Made by a program: the position numbers and the translations under genes. The notes below the pieces were generated by a model. It saw only the letters and a list, made by a program, of their open reading frames with translations. It did not search any database and had not been told where the DNA came from. Positions 42,571 to 53,741 of a stretch of DNA of 64,000 nucleotides are shown piece by piece. Origin of the DNA: Cordia subcordata (lineage: Eukaryota > Streptophyta > Magnoliopsida > Boraginales > Cordiaceae); contig JAPTOF010000038.1 of the NCBI GenBank assembly GCA_028554755.1, positions 278,093-342,092 on the forward strand. Reading direction: 5' to 3'. Numbering within the stretch: position 1 is the first letter of the stretch; every line of letters starts with the position of its first letter.

Positions 42571-43458
42571 GTGAGCACTTCCATGCAAATAATAAAAAGA
42601 TAGGAAGAGAGGGGGTCTCTTTGTCTAATACCATTTGCTCCTTGGGAAAAACCTTCAAGACTACCATTAATAGAGATGGAGAAGCTTGGTGTAGAAGTGC
42701 AAGCAATAATCCAATCCACAAATTTCTTGGGGAATCCAAAAGCAACAAGAGCAATCTCAATGAAGTTCTAATTAAAGGTATCAAAAGCCTTCATGATGTC
42801 AATTTTGAGTGCACATATGTGCTTTCTAGACTGGCCTCTCAAGATATCATGAGCAATAAGAATGTTTTCATTGATGAGCCTATTCTTAACAAAAGCTGAT
42901 TGATTCCAAGAGATGATATGGTGCAAGTAATTCTTGATCCTATTTGCAAGAATTTTAGAGATGCATTTGTAGATAGTATTGCAACATGAGATTGGCCTAA
43001 AATCTTTCACCATGGAGGGATTAGCAACCTTAGGAATAAGAGCAGTGGTAGTAGCATTTACCTCTTTGAGAAGCTTGCAATCTTTGAAGAAGGAGATAAT
43101 AGCTTTTGAGACATCATCCCCCACTCTATCCCAAGTGGCCATATAGAAATGAGAAGTATGACCATCGGGCCCCGGACTTTTGTTTGGGTTCTAAGAGAAA
43201 AGTGCATTCTTGACTTCCCTTTTTGTGATTAGGGGAATAAGAGCATCAATGGAGACACCTTGAATGTGCTTACAAATGATATTTTGATCCCTTTCACATT
43301 TGCCAAGGATCTAGTATAAGTGCCAAGAAGGCTTTTGAAATAATCAATGAACTCTTTGTTAGCATCATGTTCTTTAACAAGAAGATCACCATTCTCCTTC
43401 TTGATAGCATGAATTGTGTTTTTAGTAAGTCTTCCCTTGATGGCATGATGGAAGAACC
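42571..43458 (-). pseudogene. Minus-strand LINE RT N-terminal half
   Basis: Minus strand: NTIHAIKKENGDLLVKEHDAN (about 43420-43370), KEVNATTTALIPKVANPSMVKDFRPISCCNTIYKC (about 43060-42950), NQSAFVKNRLINENI, KIDIMKAFDTFN, a TAG near 42772 in place of Trp, FSISINGSLEG, GANGIRQRDPLS (about 42630), and then the switch to ORF1 at 42570. Its upstream part is cut at 43459 by the 3' end of another minus-strand LINE. Confidence 0.85.
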
Positions 43459-46149
43459 TTTTTTTGGCTAGGTAAGTAAGTGTGTTTGTACAATATGTAC
43501 AAGATACAACAAAGAGCAAGAGTGACCCTATACAAAAATATTTTCAAGCTTCCACCTATTTTTTTTTTTTTTTGCTGAGTAAGTAAGATTTTCATTAAAA
43601 GATATATACAAGTACAAGAATCAAAAGCAAAAGTGGAAAGCCCTATACAAGGATTTCGTCTAATTTCCACAGTTTACATAAGGCAATATTCAGCCCATTT
43701 GAAGTAAATTTTCTACCAAAAATAACCCAAGTTCTAACTTCATTATAAATAGTAATTGAGATGTATTCCTCAGTCTTTGCTTCATGCTTGAAGATACACT
43801 GATTTCTCTCAAGCCAAATGTGATATATGGATGCTTCAAGATAGTAGCTTTCAAGTGTTTTTCAAGGGCAAAAGGTGTGAGATAGGTGATGATTTCATCC
43901 CAACAAATCAAATTTTTTGGTACGAGAAAGTGCAAGACCGTGTCTCCAAATTCTATGAGTGAAGCTACATTCGAAAAAGAGATGATCTCTTGTTTCACAT
44001 CCCATGTGACAAAAGACACAAAGTGGATTAATATTTAGCCCCCAACTCAATAATCTTTGTTGTATAGAAAGCCGATCATAGAAAGCAAGCCAACAAAGAA
44101 AGCTATGTCTAGGGTTAAATCCTTTATGCCAAACCAAATGATGCCAACTAATGGTGTGACCTTTCTTGCGTAAGTGATCCCATGTAAGCTTAAATGAAAA
44201 GTCTCCATTATATGATGGCAGCCAAAGAATAGAGTCTTGGGCATTATCATCAAGATTAACTTATGGAATCTGAACATGGAGAAGATTTAAAGGCCAATTC
44301 CAATGTCCATTATGATGGATATCACTAACCTTAGCAAGTAATGGTGGCGTAGGAAAGGTAGAACTCAAATGAATGAGGAGAGGACCTTCCAAATGCCAAT
44401 TGTCCGGCCAAAAAATTGTATTTGAGCCATTGCCAAGTTTGTGTTGGATGAATTTCCTTTCTTCCTTACGGCTTTGCATAAGAGACTTAAGGATCCAAAT
44501 TGCATCATGAGGAATTTGCATTGCCCAAATTGAGTTATTCTTGATATAATTTGAATGGATCCATTTGCTCCAAAGTGTCTTTGGCGTACATTCTCCAAAA
44601 GATTTTGAGCAAGAAAGTGTCATTGATCTCTCCCATCCTTCGAATACCAAGACCCTTTTCAAAGAATGGTAAACAAACATCCTTCCAAGCAATTTTTGGC
44701 CCGATTCCTCTCCAAAGAAAAGATTTAAATTTTGATTCAATTGCTGCCATAGTACCTTATGGGAGGAGAATAGCGCTTGCCCAATAAGAACAAATTTGAG
44801 CAAGGGTGGATTTAATGAGAACAAGTCTTCCCGCAAAGGAGAGCCATTTGTTTGCCCAGTTGTTAAGCTTTGCATTAATCTTTTCAAGGAGAATGGTGCA
44901 ATCCGATTTCCTAAGTTTCCTTGAGACAAGACGAATGCCCAAATAACAAAGGGCAAGAACACCTTTTTTGAATTCCACATGTTCAAGGACAGCTTGCTTA
45001 ATGTCATCTGGGACTCCACCAAAGAAAATATTACTTTTAGCATGATTGATATATTGAGCCCTGAATAAGTGGAGAACAGATCCAAGACGTCCTTGATGTT
45101 TGCAATAGATTGAAAATTCCCTTTGCAAAAAATAAAGAGATCATCCGCAAAACAAAGGTGATTGAGCTTAATTGAAGAGCATTTTGGATGGTAATTAAAA
45201 TCCGGGCTGCAATCAAGCTTATTAAGCATACAAGTGAGGACCTCCATACAAATGACAAAGATATTGGGTGATAAAGGATCACCTTGTCTAAATCCAGCCC
45301 TCCAAACCACTATTAATAGCAATAGAGAAGCTAGTGGTGGTAATGCATGCCATGATCCATTTCACAAACTTTGTAGGAAAACCAAAAACAACAAGGGAGA
45401 ATTCAATGAAGTTCCAATTGAGAGAATCAAAGGCTTTCATAATGTCCACTTTGAGAGCACATCTAGGGGAGATGTGTTTTCTTGCATAGCCCTTTAAGAG
45501 TTCATGAGCAATGAGGATGTTTCATTAATGAGCCTATTCTTGAGAAAAGCTGATTGGTTCCAAGAGATGATGTGAGGCAAGCAATTTTTTATTCTATTTG
45601 TAAGAATCTTAGAGATACATTTATAAATAGTATTATAGCAAGAAATTGGCCTATAATCTTTAACCATGAAAAGATTTTGCATTTTAGGCACAAGAGTAAT
45701 AATTGTTGCATTTACCTCCTCAAGAAGATTGCATTATTGAAAGAAGAAGGTAATGGCCTTCAAGACATTCTCTCCAATAATTTCCCAAATGGCCATGTAG
45801 AAGTGAGAAGTATAGCCATCTGGTCCCAGGCTCTTGTTTGTATTGAGAGAAAAAAGAGTACTCTTGATCCCTTCATGTGTGATAGGGGCCAAAAAAGAGT
45901 TTGCATCTTCAACCTCAATTGTCTTACCAACAATATTTTTGATCAAATCAACGGTTGCAAGAGAGCTTAAAGGAGTTCCAAGAAGCTTCTTGAAATACTC
46001 AACAAATTCAGCCTTGACTTCATGCTCATTTGTGAGAATCTGATTTCCATCATTCTTGACCATGTAAATGGAGCTTTTGTGCTTTTCTTTTTTTGCGGGG
46101 TAAGTAAGATTTTTTATTACACGCAAATTTGTAGAAGTACATCTCAAAA

Positions 46150-46200
46150 CCCCTCTAACCATTTGATACAACAATCCAATCCAAGACTAGGTTTGAGGGG
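46150..46200 (-). other. 3' UTR hairpin of E8
   Basis: Arms CCCCTCTAAC (46150-46159) and GTTTGAGGGG (46191-46200) pair at 9 of 10 positions. The minus-strand loop contains TTGTTGTAT. It lies about 55 nt before the poly(A). Confidence 0.78.
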
Positions 46201-46288
46201 TATGAATCAAAAGGAAAACAAAAACAACCAAATCAAGTGAAAAACATCAAGTGCATCAAAAAGACAACAAAAGCAAGGAAAATCAAAA

Positions 46289-47715
46289 TCAAGTGCAAGG
46301 TGAGACATGAGATCTATCAAATCCATTTACGAGATTGTCAAGCTTAACCGGTTCCAACATGTTAACACCATCAACTTGTGTCTCCACATGGTCAACGCTG
46401 GTTATGTTCTTTTCCATCTCATCTCGATCTTCCTTTGAGGCCAAATCATCATTTTCTTCATCTCTAAGAGTGGCAAATCTATTGTAATCCAATGTTTTTT
46501 TGGTGATTTGGGCCGAGAGGCCATTGCTTTCATTTAGTGCATTCTCCTTCATGGCTTTGAGATTTACACTAGTAAAAGGAGTAGGATTCGCATTTGACAC
46601 CTTCCTCCAAATTTTCTTTGGCTTTGCATTCCTCCAATCATCCACTTTTCTTTCTGTCCTAGTAGCTTGTTGAGGCACATTATCCTTAGAGGTAGAAGGA
46701 CAAGTAGAAATATTATGACCCACAATTTTGCATGTAGAGCAAACCAAGGGCTTCCAAGCATATTCAACATCGATCTTTGCCCATTCACCATTTCTAAGTT
46801 TCACAAAAGTATGATCCGGTAGATTTTTGAGAGATCCATCTCAATACATACTCTAGCAAAGCCAATAAAAGTACGAGACTCCGTTAATTTGTCCATATAA
46901 AGTAGATTACCAAGAGTGCTTGCTATGTAGCTCAAACCTCGTTGAGTGATTAAAGAACATGGTACATTATGAAGCTTGACCCAAAGTGGAACTCTATCCC
47001 AACTAAAACGCATAATTTGTACATTAGGATCCCAATGCCTAAGGAGCAACGGTCTATGATTTATGTGCCACATTTGCTCCAAAACTGTGTCACAAAATTC
47101 TTGATTTTCAAACTTGAAGACAAAAAAGCCATTCTCAACGGATTTGATTTCAACCATCCTAAATTTCTTCCAATGATAGTCAACCATCCTTCTAATAAGG
47201 AAAAAGGGGAGGGTTACCCAAAAATTGACCAATGAGGCAATTTTGCCAATGACTATCTCCTTCTAAAAAGACCTTTTCGGGTGGAGTGGCACCAATAAAA
47301 TCATTCTCAATAAAAGGCTCAATGAAATCAAGTTTAGAAGTTTGAGAAAGTTTACCCACATAAGTGCCATGCCAATCCTTATTGCCATTCCAAACTTGAT
47401 GTGGAGCATTTGGCTGATTCTCTTGCTCAAGAGTTTTCCTTTGATTTGCACCACCATGGCTCCTTCCCCATGCATTAGAGCTATCTTGTTCCAAATATAT
47501 TTGCTGACCTTGATAAAAATTTGCTGGTGTTTTGTGTCCATAATATGTTGAAGATAACAAGGGGAAATCCTCAACATTTCCTTGGTTAGAATCCAAGCTA
47601 ATTGGAGAAGTTGGCCGAGAGGTGCAAATGGAGTATCTCTAGAAGCAAACGTTATTTCCAGCAATGAAGGGGGAATTTTGCTGATTTGGAGAGTGAGTTG
47701 GATGGGAATCCGTGT
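46289..47715 (-). pseudogene. ORF1 of E8
   Basis: Minus strand: 47596-47192 open (GNVEDFPLLSS, VWNGNKDWHGTYVGKL, HWQNCLIGQFLGNPP), a frameshift near 47215, 47232-46801 open (FFLIRRMVDYHWKKF, MWHINHRPLLLRHWDP, RVPLWVKLHNVPCSLITQRGL, FARVCIEMDL), a frameshift near 46830, then 46804-46289 open with VKLRNGEWAKIDVEYAW, the knuckle CSTCKIVGHNISTC (about 46742-46700) and NRFATLRDEEN. Two frameshifts separate three long open pieces, so this copy is fairly young. It belongs to the LRNVPCSL/GHSLSSC subgroup with E1, E4, E7 and E9. Confidence 0.88.
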
Positions 47716-48589
47716 TGGAGCTTTTGTGCTTTTTTCCTTTGATAGTGTTGTGAAAGAACTTGGAATTTGTATCACCCTCTTTAATCCAATTAAACCGTGC
47801 TTTTTGACAAAGCATGGATTTATAAGTATTATCAAGATCTTCAATTTGCTTCAAGATATTCTTCTTCTTTTCAATCAAATCAACCCCAAAGTTTCCATTG
47901 AGAATTTCAATCTAAACTTCATGGAGATCATGTTGGAGCTTCAAGAGAGAGTTTGGGATGGTAGTAAAGTATCTCTTGTTGAAAGACTTGACTGCTTGCT
48001 TGCTTGAGAGTTTTTTGTTTTGGAAGAAAGAAAACATAGGAGTGGCAAAGAACTGCACACTCCATAGTTCCTCAACAAGCTTCAAGAGTTTCCCATGTTT
48101 TGTCCAAGCATTTTAGAATTTAAAAGGTTTTGGAGTGGAGATCCAAGACTTACAAGAATGCACAATGAGGGGACTATGATCGGATATGCCAGGGCTTTCC
48201 ACCAAAAGAAAACAGTCTTGCTTTTTTTGAATCCATGTTGCATTTACCGAGGCCCTATCCAATTTGCATGCCAAGAAATTCCCAAAGGAGCCTTATTAGT
48301 CCAAGTGAAATGAGGACCATGTGCTCTTAATTCATGCAAATTAGCTTTGACCAAACAATTTGCAAAGTCTTTGGCACAAAGGGGAATAGAGTAGGTATTG
48401 GACTTATCACCACAGCAAAGAACTTCATTGAAATATCCCAAAACAAAAAGTTCTCCATTTTCACAAATAAAACTCCATTCTTCAATTTTATTCCAAAGAA
48501 CCCTTCTCCTAGAAGGGTCATTTCAGCCATAAACAAAAGCGACAAGAATAGGTTGCACCATGTGATTTGCTGGTCAAATTAGTCCAAAT

Positions 48590-50191
48590 TCGACAGCTAA
48601 GCCCCCCCTTTTAGCCTTGGCCAGCCCAAAAGTTCAACATATTTCAAATCTCAAAAATCATGTTGCTGAATTCCCCCCAAAATCGTGTGATTTTGCTAGT
48701 TCTCCTCTCTTTCCGGCCAACTCATCTAATGGTGCTGATTTGGCTGCCAAGTCACCCTTGTTCAGCAGCCCAATTGCCACCTCAAAAGATCCTTTTTCAG
48801 CCCCTATTTTGCCCCATAATGCATGGACGAACATCAGCTCATTCTCAAAAAATATTTGCTCCAAGGAACTCAGCCAAGAAGGAACTAATTCTCCAAACAA
48901 GAATGCACAAGCACAAGCATTTTTTGATGAGTTCCCCTCTCTATCACGAGTTAATTCAAGCCAAGAGAATGCATCTCCACATTTAAATCATGGTATTCCA
49001 AGGCTTTTTCCTCAACCATCTCTTGAGCTAGGAAATACAAGCTCTCCTCCTCCACTTGCATGGAACTCCCCAAAGGATTGGCAAGCCACATTTGTAGGTA
49101 ATCTGTCCCTTTCTACTAAGCTTAATTTCACTGAACCTTATAAAGAAAATGGTTTTATTAGGGCTATTCCTCCCGAGGATGTGTATCTTGAAGGTGACGA
49201 TTATTACAAGCATTGTCTTATTAGTCAATTCCTTGACAAACCCTCTCCCTGTTTCCTTCGTAGAAGAATGGTTGATGTCCATTGGAGAATATATGGAAAG
49301 GTTGAAATTAAATCCACTGAAAATGGGCTGTTTGTGTTCAAATTTGAAAACGAAAACTATTGTGAGCAAGTCCTTGAGCAAATGTGGCACGTGAATCATC
49401 GCCCCTTTTTGCTTAGAAGATGGGATTCAAATGCCCAACTTATGCATTTTAGTTGGGAGAAAGTCCCACTTTGGATTAAGCTTCATAATGTCCCATGTTC
49501 CCTTATCACTAGAAGAGGACTTAGTTATGTGGCAACCATTCTTGGCAATCCCATTCAAATGGACAAATTGACGGAATCCCGCACCTTTATTGGATTTGCT
49601 CGAGTTTGTGTGGAGATGGATCTCTCAAAGAATCTCCCGAACTTTACTTTTGTGAAACTTAGGAATGGAGATTGGGCAAAGATTGAAGTCGAATATGCTT
49701 GGAAGCCCGTTGTGTGTTCTTCATGTAAAATTGTTGGGCATAACTTTTCTTCTTGCCCAAATGCATCTAAAGTCAATGCTTCCCAACAACACTCTAGAGT
49801 TGAAAGGAAAGAGAATGAGTGGCTGAATTCCAAATCAAAAAAAGTGTGGAGGGAAAAAACAAATGTGAACCCTACTCCATTTGCAAGTGTTGTCATAAAA
49901 TCTAATGGCTCAGCCCCATCAACAAATGCCCAATTGGATGGCAATTGATTTGTAGCCCTTAAAGCAAATGATGATGTTTCAATTGAAGTGGAAAGCTTGG
50001 CCATGAATGAGAAAGAGAATGAAGTGATTATTGAAAAAGTGGATGACAATGTTGCTGCCAATCAAGATGTCAATTTAGAAGAAGCTTGCTTGAATCATGC
50101 AGCGACCAATGTGGATAAGGAAGAAGGGAAAAAGATTGATAGCACAAGGGTTGTTCACCCACTCGAAAATGAAGACCAGCCTTACACTTGA
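48590..50191 (+). pseudogene. ORF1 of E9, one nonsense codon
   Basis: 48617-49948 is open for 443 residues: LAWNSPKDWQATFVGNLS, YYKHCLISQFLDKPSPCFLRRRMVDVHW, WHVNHRPFLLRRWDS, KVPLWIKLHNVPCSLITRRGLSY, FARVCVEMDLSKNLPNF and the knuckle CSSCKIVGHNFSSC (about 49720-49760). TGA at 49946-49948 falls on the Arg of the conserved NRFxxL motif, a CGA to TGA change. The frame continues to the natural stop at 50191. Apart from the missing N-terminus this is the second-best preserved ORF1 here. Confidence 0.9.
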
Positions 50192-50342
50192 CTTTGGTTG
50201 CTGTTTTTGGATGTGCTGAAATAAAGAAAAACTTCAGCCCTTGCAACACTTTCATTTTTTTTGTTGCATTTTGTTCTCTTTGAGATTTTGTTACCTCTTG
50301 TTGCTTGGATTTTTTCCTTGATGTTTTTATGTTTTATACTTG

Positions 50343-50392
50343 CCCCTCAAGCCGTGATTTTCTTTATCTTGTTGTATCTTTGGCTTGAGGGG
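50343..50392 (+). other. 3' UTR hairpin of E9
   Basis: Arms CCCCTCAAGCC (50343-50353) and GGCTTGAGGGG (50382-50392) pair perfectly over 11 bp, with TTGTTGTAT in the loop. It is about 53 nt upstream of the poly(A). Confidence 0.84.
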
Positions 50393-50729
50393 TTTTGGGT
50401 TGTACATGTTACAAATTGCAATTTTAATAAACTCACTTAAGCCGCAAAAAAAAAATAATGCAAAGCAGCCCTTGATTAAAAGAATCCACAATGTGAATGT
50501 TGATACTATTTTTCCAAAAACGTCAAAGCCGGCCCTTGATGTACTCATTCACATAGTTCAAAAAGCCAAAATCTTCAAAAGTGGAGCCAATTTTCTTGAT
50601 GCAATCATCATTTGTCACTTTAGTTTCCAAAAGACCAAAAAAAATCCAATTGGTGTTTATTGACCAAAAACTTCACTTCCTTTTGTTTACTAGGGAAATT
50701 GAAGCCCCTAATGTTCCATGAACAAAAAA

Positions 50730-52859
50730 TCATTGTGGAGGAGGAGGGGTGGATGCTTGAGGCTTCACTAATGAGTCACCTTGAGGAGGAGGAGGAGGGG
50801 CTTTATGCATGCAATAATCTTCAAAATTTTGATTTACCTCATTTAAATCGTCATTACTCCCAAGAGCATTGAACGGAGTCTTGGAGACACAATGAGAGCT
50901 TCTCTTCGGGCTAGAATATCTAGATAGGCTAGGAGTTATAGTCTTGCTATTGTTTACTTTAACATCACCATTTCCTTTGGAACCAAGCAAAGGTGAAGGA
51001 TTCCGTTCATAGTTTGGTGCATTTCTATCCAATGTAGAATCTTTTCTCCCTACAACATGCCATTCTTTACTTTTCTTCGGCTTAGATACAATAGGGGCTA
51101 CCTTTTGTTATTGAGGTGGTGGTTTTTGTAGTAGAGGGCACAACTTTTCCACATGCCCAACCATTTTGCAATTAACACACTTGGAAGGTTTCCAAGCATA
51201 CTCAACTTCCACTTTGGTTTTTGATCCATCCCTTAGTTTGTGGTAGATTTCCTCCAGAAGATAACCTTCAAGATCAACTTCTATACAAACTCTTGCAAAC
51301 TCCAAGTTTCTTCTTGACTCGGTTAGGGCATCCATTTGTAATGGCTTCCCTACAAAGGATGCAATGTAACTCAACCCCTCTCTTGACCATAAGCTTAAAG
51401 GAACTTCTCGAAGTTTCACCCAAATTGGAATCTTATTGCATTTTAAGTTGACAAATTGCAAGTTTGGTTCCCATTTCCTTAACAAGAGTGGCCTATGATT
51501 AACATGCCAAAGTTGCTCCAAGACTTTATGGCAATATTCCTCATTTTCAAACTTGAAAACAAATAAGCCTTTTCCTTTTGTAAAGATGTCCACCCAGCCA
51601 TATTTCGTCCAAGCAAAATCCACCATATTTTTAATGAGGAACAAAGGAGAGGGTGCACCAAGGAATTGCCTCACTAAACAATGGGTCCAAAACTCCTCTC
51701 CTTTATCATAAATGTCAACCAGAGGGTCAATTACTTCTCTATCACCATCAATGATTTTAGTTTCATGCTCAACAAGTTGCAAATTAGTACCAAAATGACC
51801 AGCAAAATCTTTCTCCTAATCAAGTGAAGGCTCATGTGAAGAAGGTTCATACCTTAGTTTAGGAAGCCTTTTCCATGCATTTTGCTGATTTTGGGATGCA
51901 CCATTTCGTCCATTTTGTTGATCTATTAAGATTCTACCATTATTTGCATTTGGATTGGAGTGGCCGAAAGGTTGTTGAGCTTGAAGACTCTCTCCATGAG
52001 CTTGAGATGCATTTGATTTGGCTTGACGAACATGCTGGCCGAGATGGGCTTGGCTTTCATTAATTAATGTGTTGGCAAAAAGTGTTGAGTTGGCATTCTC
52101 ATTTTGCTGATTTGGTTGCCGAGTTGGGAATGTGCTTCCAGCAAGATAATCTTGTCTCGGCTGAGAGGGAAGTGGGGGGAAAAACTCCAAATTATTGTGC
52201 ACAAAATTTTTTGAAATATGTGGTTCAGACTTGGGATCAATAGTTGACATATTAGATGTCAAGTCTGGATTGGATTTGTCTAAAGTTGACCCACTTTTTT
52301 GCTGAAAAGTACCTATCATAGCAGCCAAGCTATTACCCTCAATGCAATTGGGATATTGACCACCAGGTAAAGCATAATCTTCTTCTTCTCTTTTCCTCAA
52401 ATCCGATTCTTTATTGGAAAAGCTTTGTGAGAAATCCAAAAGTTTTGCATGCACTTTTGGGCTATTGGGACTTGAGTTTTGTTGGCTTTTTTGAGGTGAA
52501 ACAAAAAGATGTTGAGCAAGGTCTTTCTCAAGTATGTCTTTGTCGTGAAAGACTGAGGGTTGTGAGTAAGAGCTTTTCGGAGAGCTTGACCTTTGCAAGA
52601 TACTTTGAACCATCTTTTTTTTCTCCAAGATTTTTGGATGATGAAGTTGTTCAAAAGTTTGACCTGATTCAAGGCGTCATAAACTCCTCTAAAGACTTTG
52701 CTAGAGGTTGAGAAGACATCTTCACTCTCAAGAAAAGAGGCCAAATCAACCTCCATGGAAGGAGCAAGGCTAGACTTTGCCATAAAGTTACAATCTTTAG
52801 ATTTCTTGTTTGCTGAAATCCTAGCACTATGTCGATGAAACTTTCTTCTTCTTTGCCAT
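50730..52859 (-). pseudogene. LINE ORF1, overlapping ORF2 by ATGA
   Basis: Starts MAKKKKVSS at 52859 with a frameshift a few codons in. It continues RHSARISANKKSKD, then a Gln/Asn/Ser-rich region (51816-52628 open, 270 residues). 51108-51782 is open for 224 residues with HCLVRQFLGAPSPLFLIKN, WHVNHRPLLLRKWEP, IPIWVKLREVPLSLWSREGL, FARVCIEVDLEG and the knuckle CVNCKMVGHVEKLC (about 51180-51140). After a stop near 51108 the tail 51032-50730 is open and ends in a proline run, PPPPQ. Its TGA (50732-50730) overlaps the ORF2 ATG (50733-50731), suggesting reinitiation. Confidence 0.88.
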
Positions 52860-53099
52860 GGATGAGAGGTTGAAGCAAGGGGACGGGTTTCGATAAAGTG
52901 TTTAGGTTACAAATGTTGAGGTAACAAGAAAGGGGCTGGAATGTGAAAAATGGATGAAGGGATGGGAAGATGGTGGTAGTGGGAGGTGGCAAATTGGTGG
53001 AGGTTTTAGGAAGGGCAAGAGAGAAGGAAGAGAAAACCAATGGCTAGATAGAGAAAGTTTCTCTATAAAGTTTTTTGTTTACCTAGCTTTCACCTATTT

Positions 53100-53670
53100 G
53101 CTAAAATAATGTTTGATCTAGTGGAAGAAAATATTTTACCAAAAGAAAATTTACATCTCCTATCATTGTAGATAGAAATGAAAATGCTTTCTTCCATTTT
53201 GGCCTCAATCTTAAAGATTCTTCTATTTCATTCAAGCCATAAGTGGTAGATGCTAGCTCCCAACAAGTATTTCAAGATGGTAGCTTTCAAGTTTTTCTCA
53301 AGGGCATAACGAGTGATGTAGGCGATAATTTCATCCCTGCCAATAAGATGTGAATGGCTATTAGCAAGTTGAAAGACCTTTCTCCATATTCTTTGAGAAA
53401 AGAAGCAAGAGAAAAAGAGGTGATCTCTTGTCTCACACCCAAGATGACAAACGGTGCAAAGAGGGTCAATGTCATAATTCCAATGAAGGAGACTTTACTT
53501 GGCATTTAGCTTATCTTTGAAAGCAAGCCAAGTAAAGAAGCTATGTCTTGGATGATGCCCTTTAAGCCACATGATGTTCTGCCCCCTTAATTGTCACTTC
53601 TTTGTGGCGAATGAATTCCTACGTGTGCTTAAAAGTGGATGGTTAGCAATCACCCAGCAAGATAAGGTTG
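53100..53670 (-). pseudogene. LINE zf-RVT remnant
   Basis: Minus strand: HIRHKEVTIKG (about 53610), HHPRHSFFTWLAFKDKLN (about 53510-53560), CHLGCETRDHLFFSCFF-type Cys/His box (about 53385-53450, partly open at 53287-53505), ALEKNLKATILKYLLGASIYHLW (about 53240-53300). Frameshifted. It is the end of the ORF2 whose 3' UTR is at 43459-43561. Confidence 0.75.
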
Positions 53671-53741
53671 CTTCGTTTTCTTCTCTCTAGAGTTACTACT
53701 CTCAACTACCAAGTTTTCTCTTCTTAATTTCAACTTTTATC

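Larger units (their letters stand above)
46087..47715 (-). mobile_element. ORF1-only element (E8), 5'-truncated
   Basis: 18-bp duplication TGGAGCTTTTGTGCTTTT at 46069-46086 and 47716-47733; short poly(T) 46088-46094; terminus CTTACTTACCCCGC. About 1.6 kb on the minus strand: ORF1 from upstream of DUF4283 to its stop at 46289, then 3' UTR with hairpin. It interrupts ORF2 of the 43562-53084 LINE at KHKSSIYMVKN. Confidence 0.92.
48576..50455 (+). mobile_element. ORF1-only element (E9), 5'-truncated
   Basis: About 1.88 kb with poly(A) 50446-50455 and terminus CTCACTTAAGCCGC. ORF1 begins mid-protein near 48590. The flanks are the endonuclease of the minus-strand LINE on both sides (HMVQPILVAF to the left, NQGLLCII to the right), so it is a clean insertion, but I could not find a convincing duplication. 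The left edge is good to about 15 bp. Confidence 0.85.
43643..50733 (-). pseudogene. LINE ORF2 in three pieces
   Basis: Starts MIFCSWNIRGFNFP at 50733. The N-terminal endonuclease lies in 50733-50456 (LLETKV near 50630). It continues after E9 at about 48575-47716: VQPILVAFVYGRNDPSRR, LGYFNEVLCCGDKS (the usual Asp of GDFNE is Tyr), GPHFTWTNK, SDH near 48180. After E8, 46086-43643 holds the RT (NKSLGPDGYTSHFYM, KDYRPISCYNTIYKC, CFADDLFIFCKG near 45150) and the Cys/His box CHMGCETRDHLFFECSF near 43960-44010. The stop is at 43645-43643. Frameshifts occur throughout. Confidence 0.86.
43562..53084 (-). mobile_element. Full-length LINE (minus), carrying E8 and E9
   Basis: Poly(T) 43559-43573 at its 3' end; terminus CTTACTTACTCAGC. 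Own sequence: 43562-46086, 47716 to about 48575, and 50456-53084, about 6.0 kb. The order on the minus strand is leader, ORF1 (52859-50730), ORF2 from 50733, 3' UTR. E8 and E9 interrupt ORF2. The target is the 3' UTR of another LINE, with a 15-bp duplication. Confidence 0.87.
43459..53670 (-). mobile_element. Minus-strand LINE 3' end, split by full-length LINE 43562-53084
   Basis: Pieces 43459-43561 (poly(T) 43459-43465, terminus CTTACTTACCTAGCC, 3' UTR) and 53085-53670 (zf-RVT region). They join at AGCTTCCACCTATTT / AGCTTTCACCTATTT (43547-43561 and 53085-53099; one mismatch in 15), which is the duplication of the inserted LINE. Without this join the 43459 piece would look like an isolated 100-bp scrap. 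Confidence 0.78.

Noticed and set aside
48560..50470. A target duplication for E9
   Set aside because: No repeat longer than four or five bases was found at the two flanks, although the host frame shows that it is an insertion.
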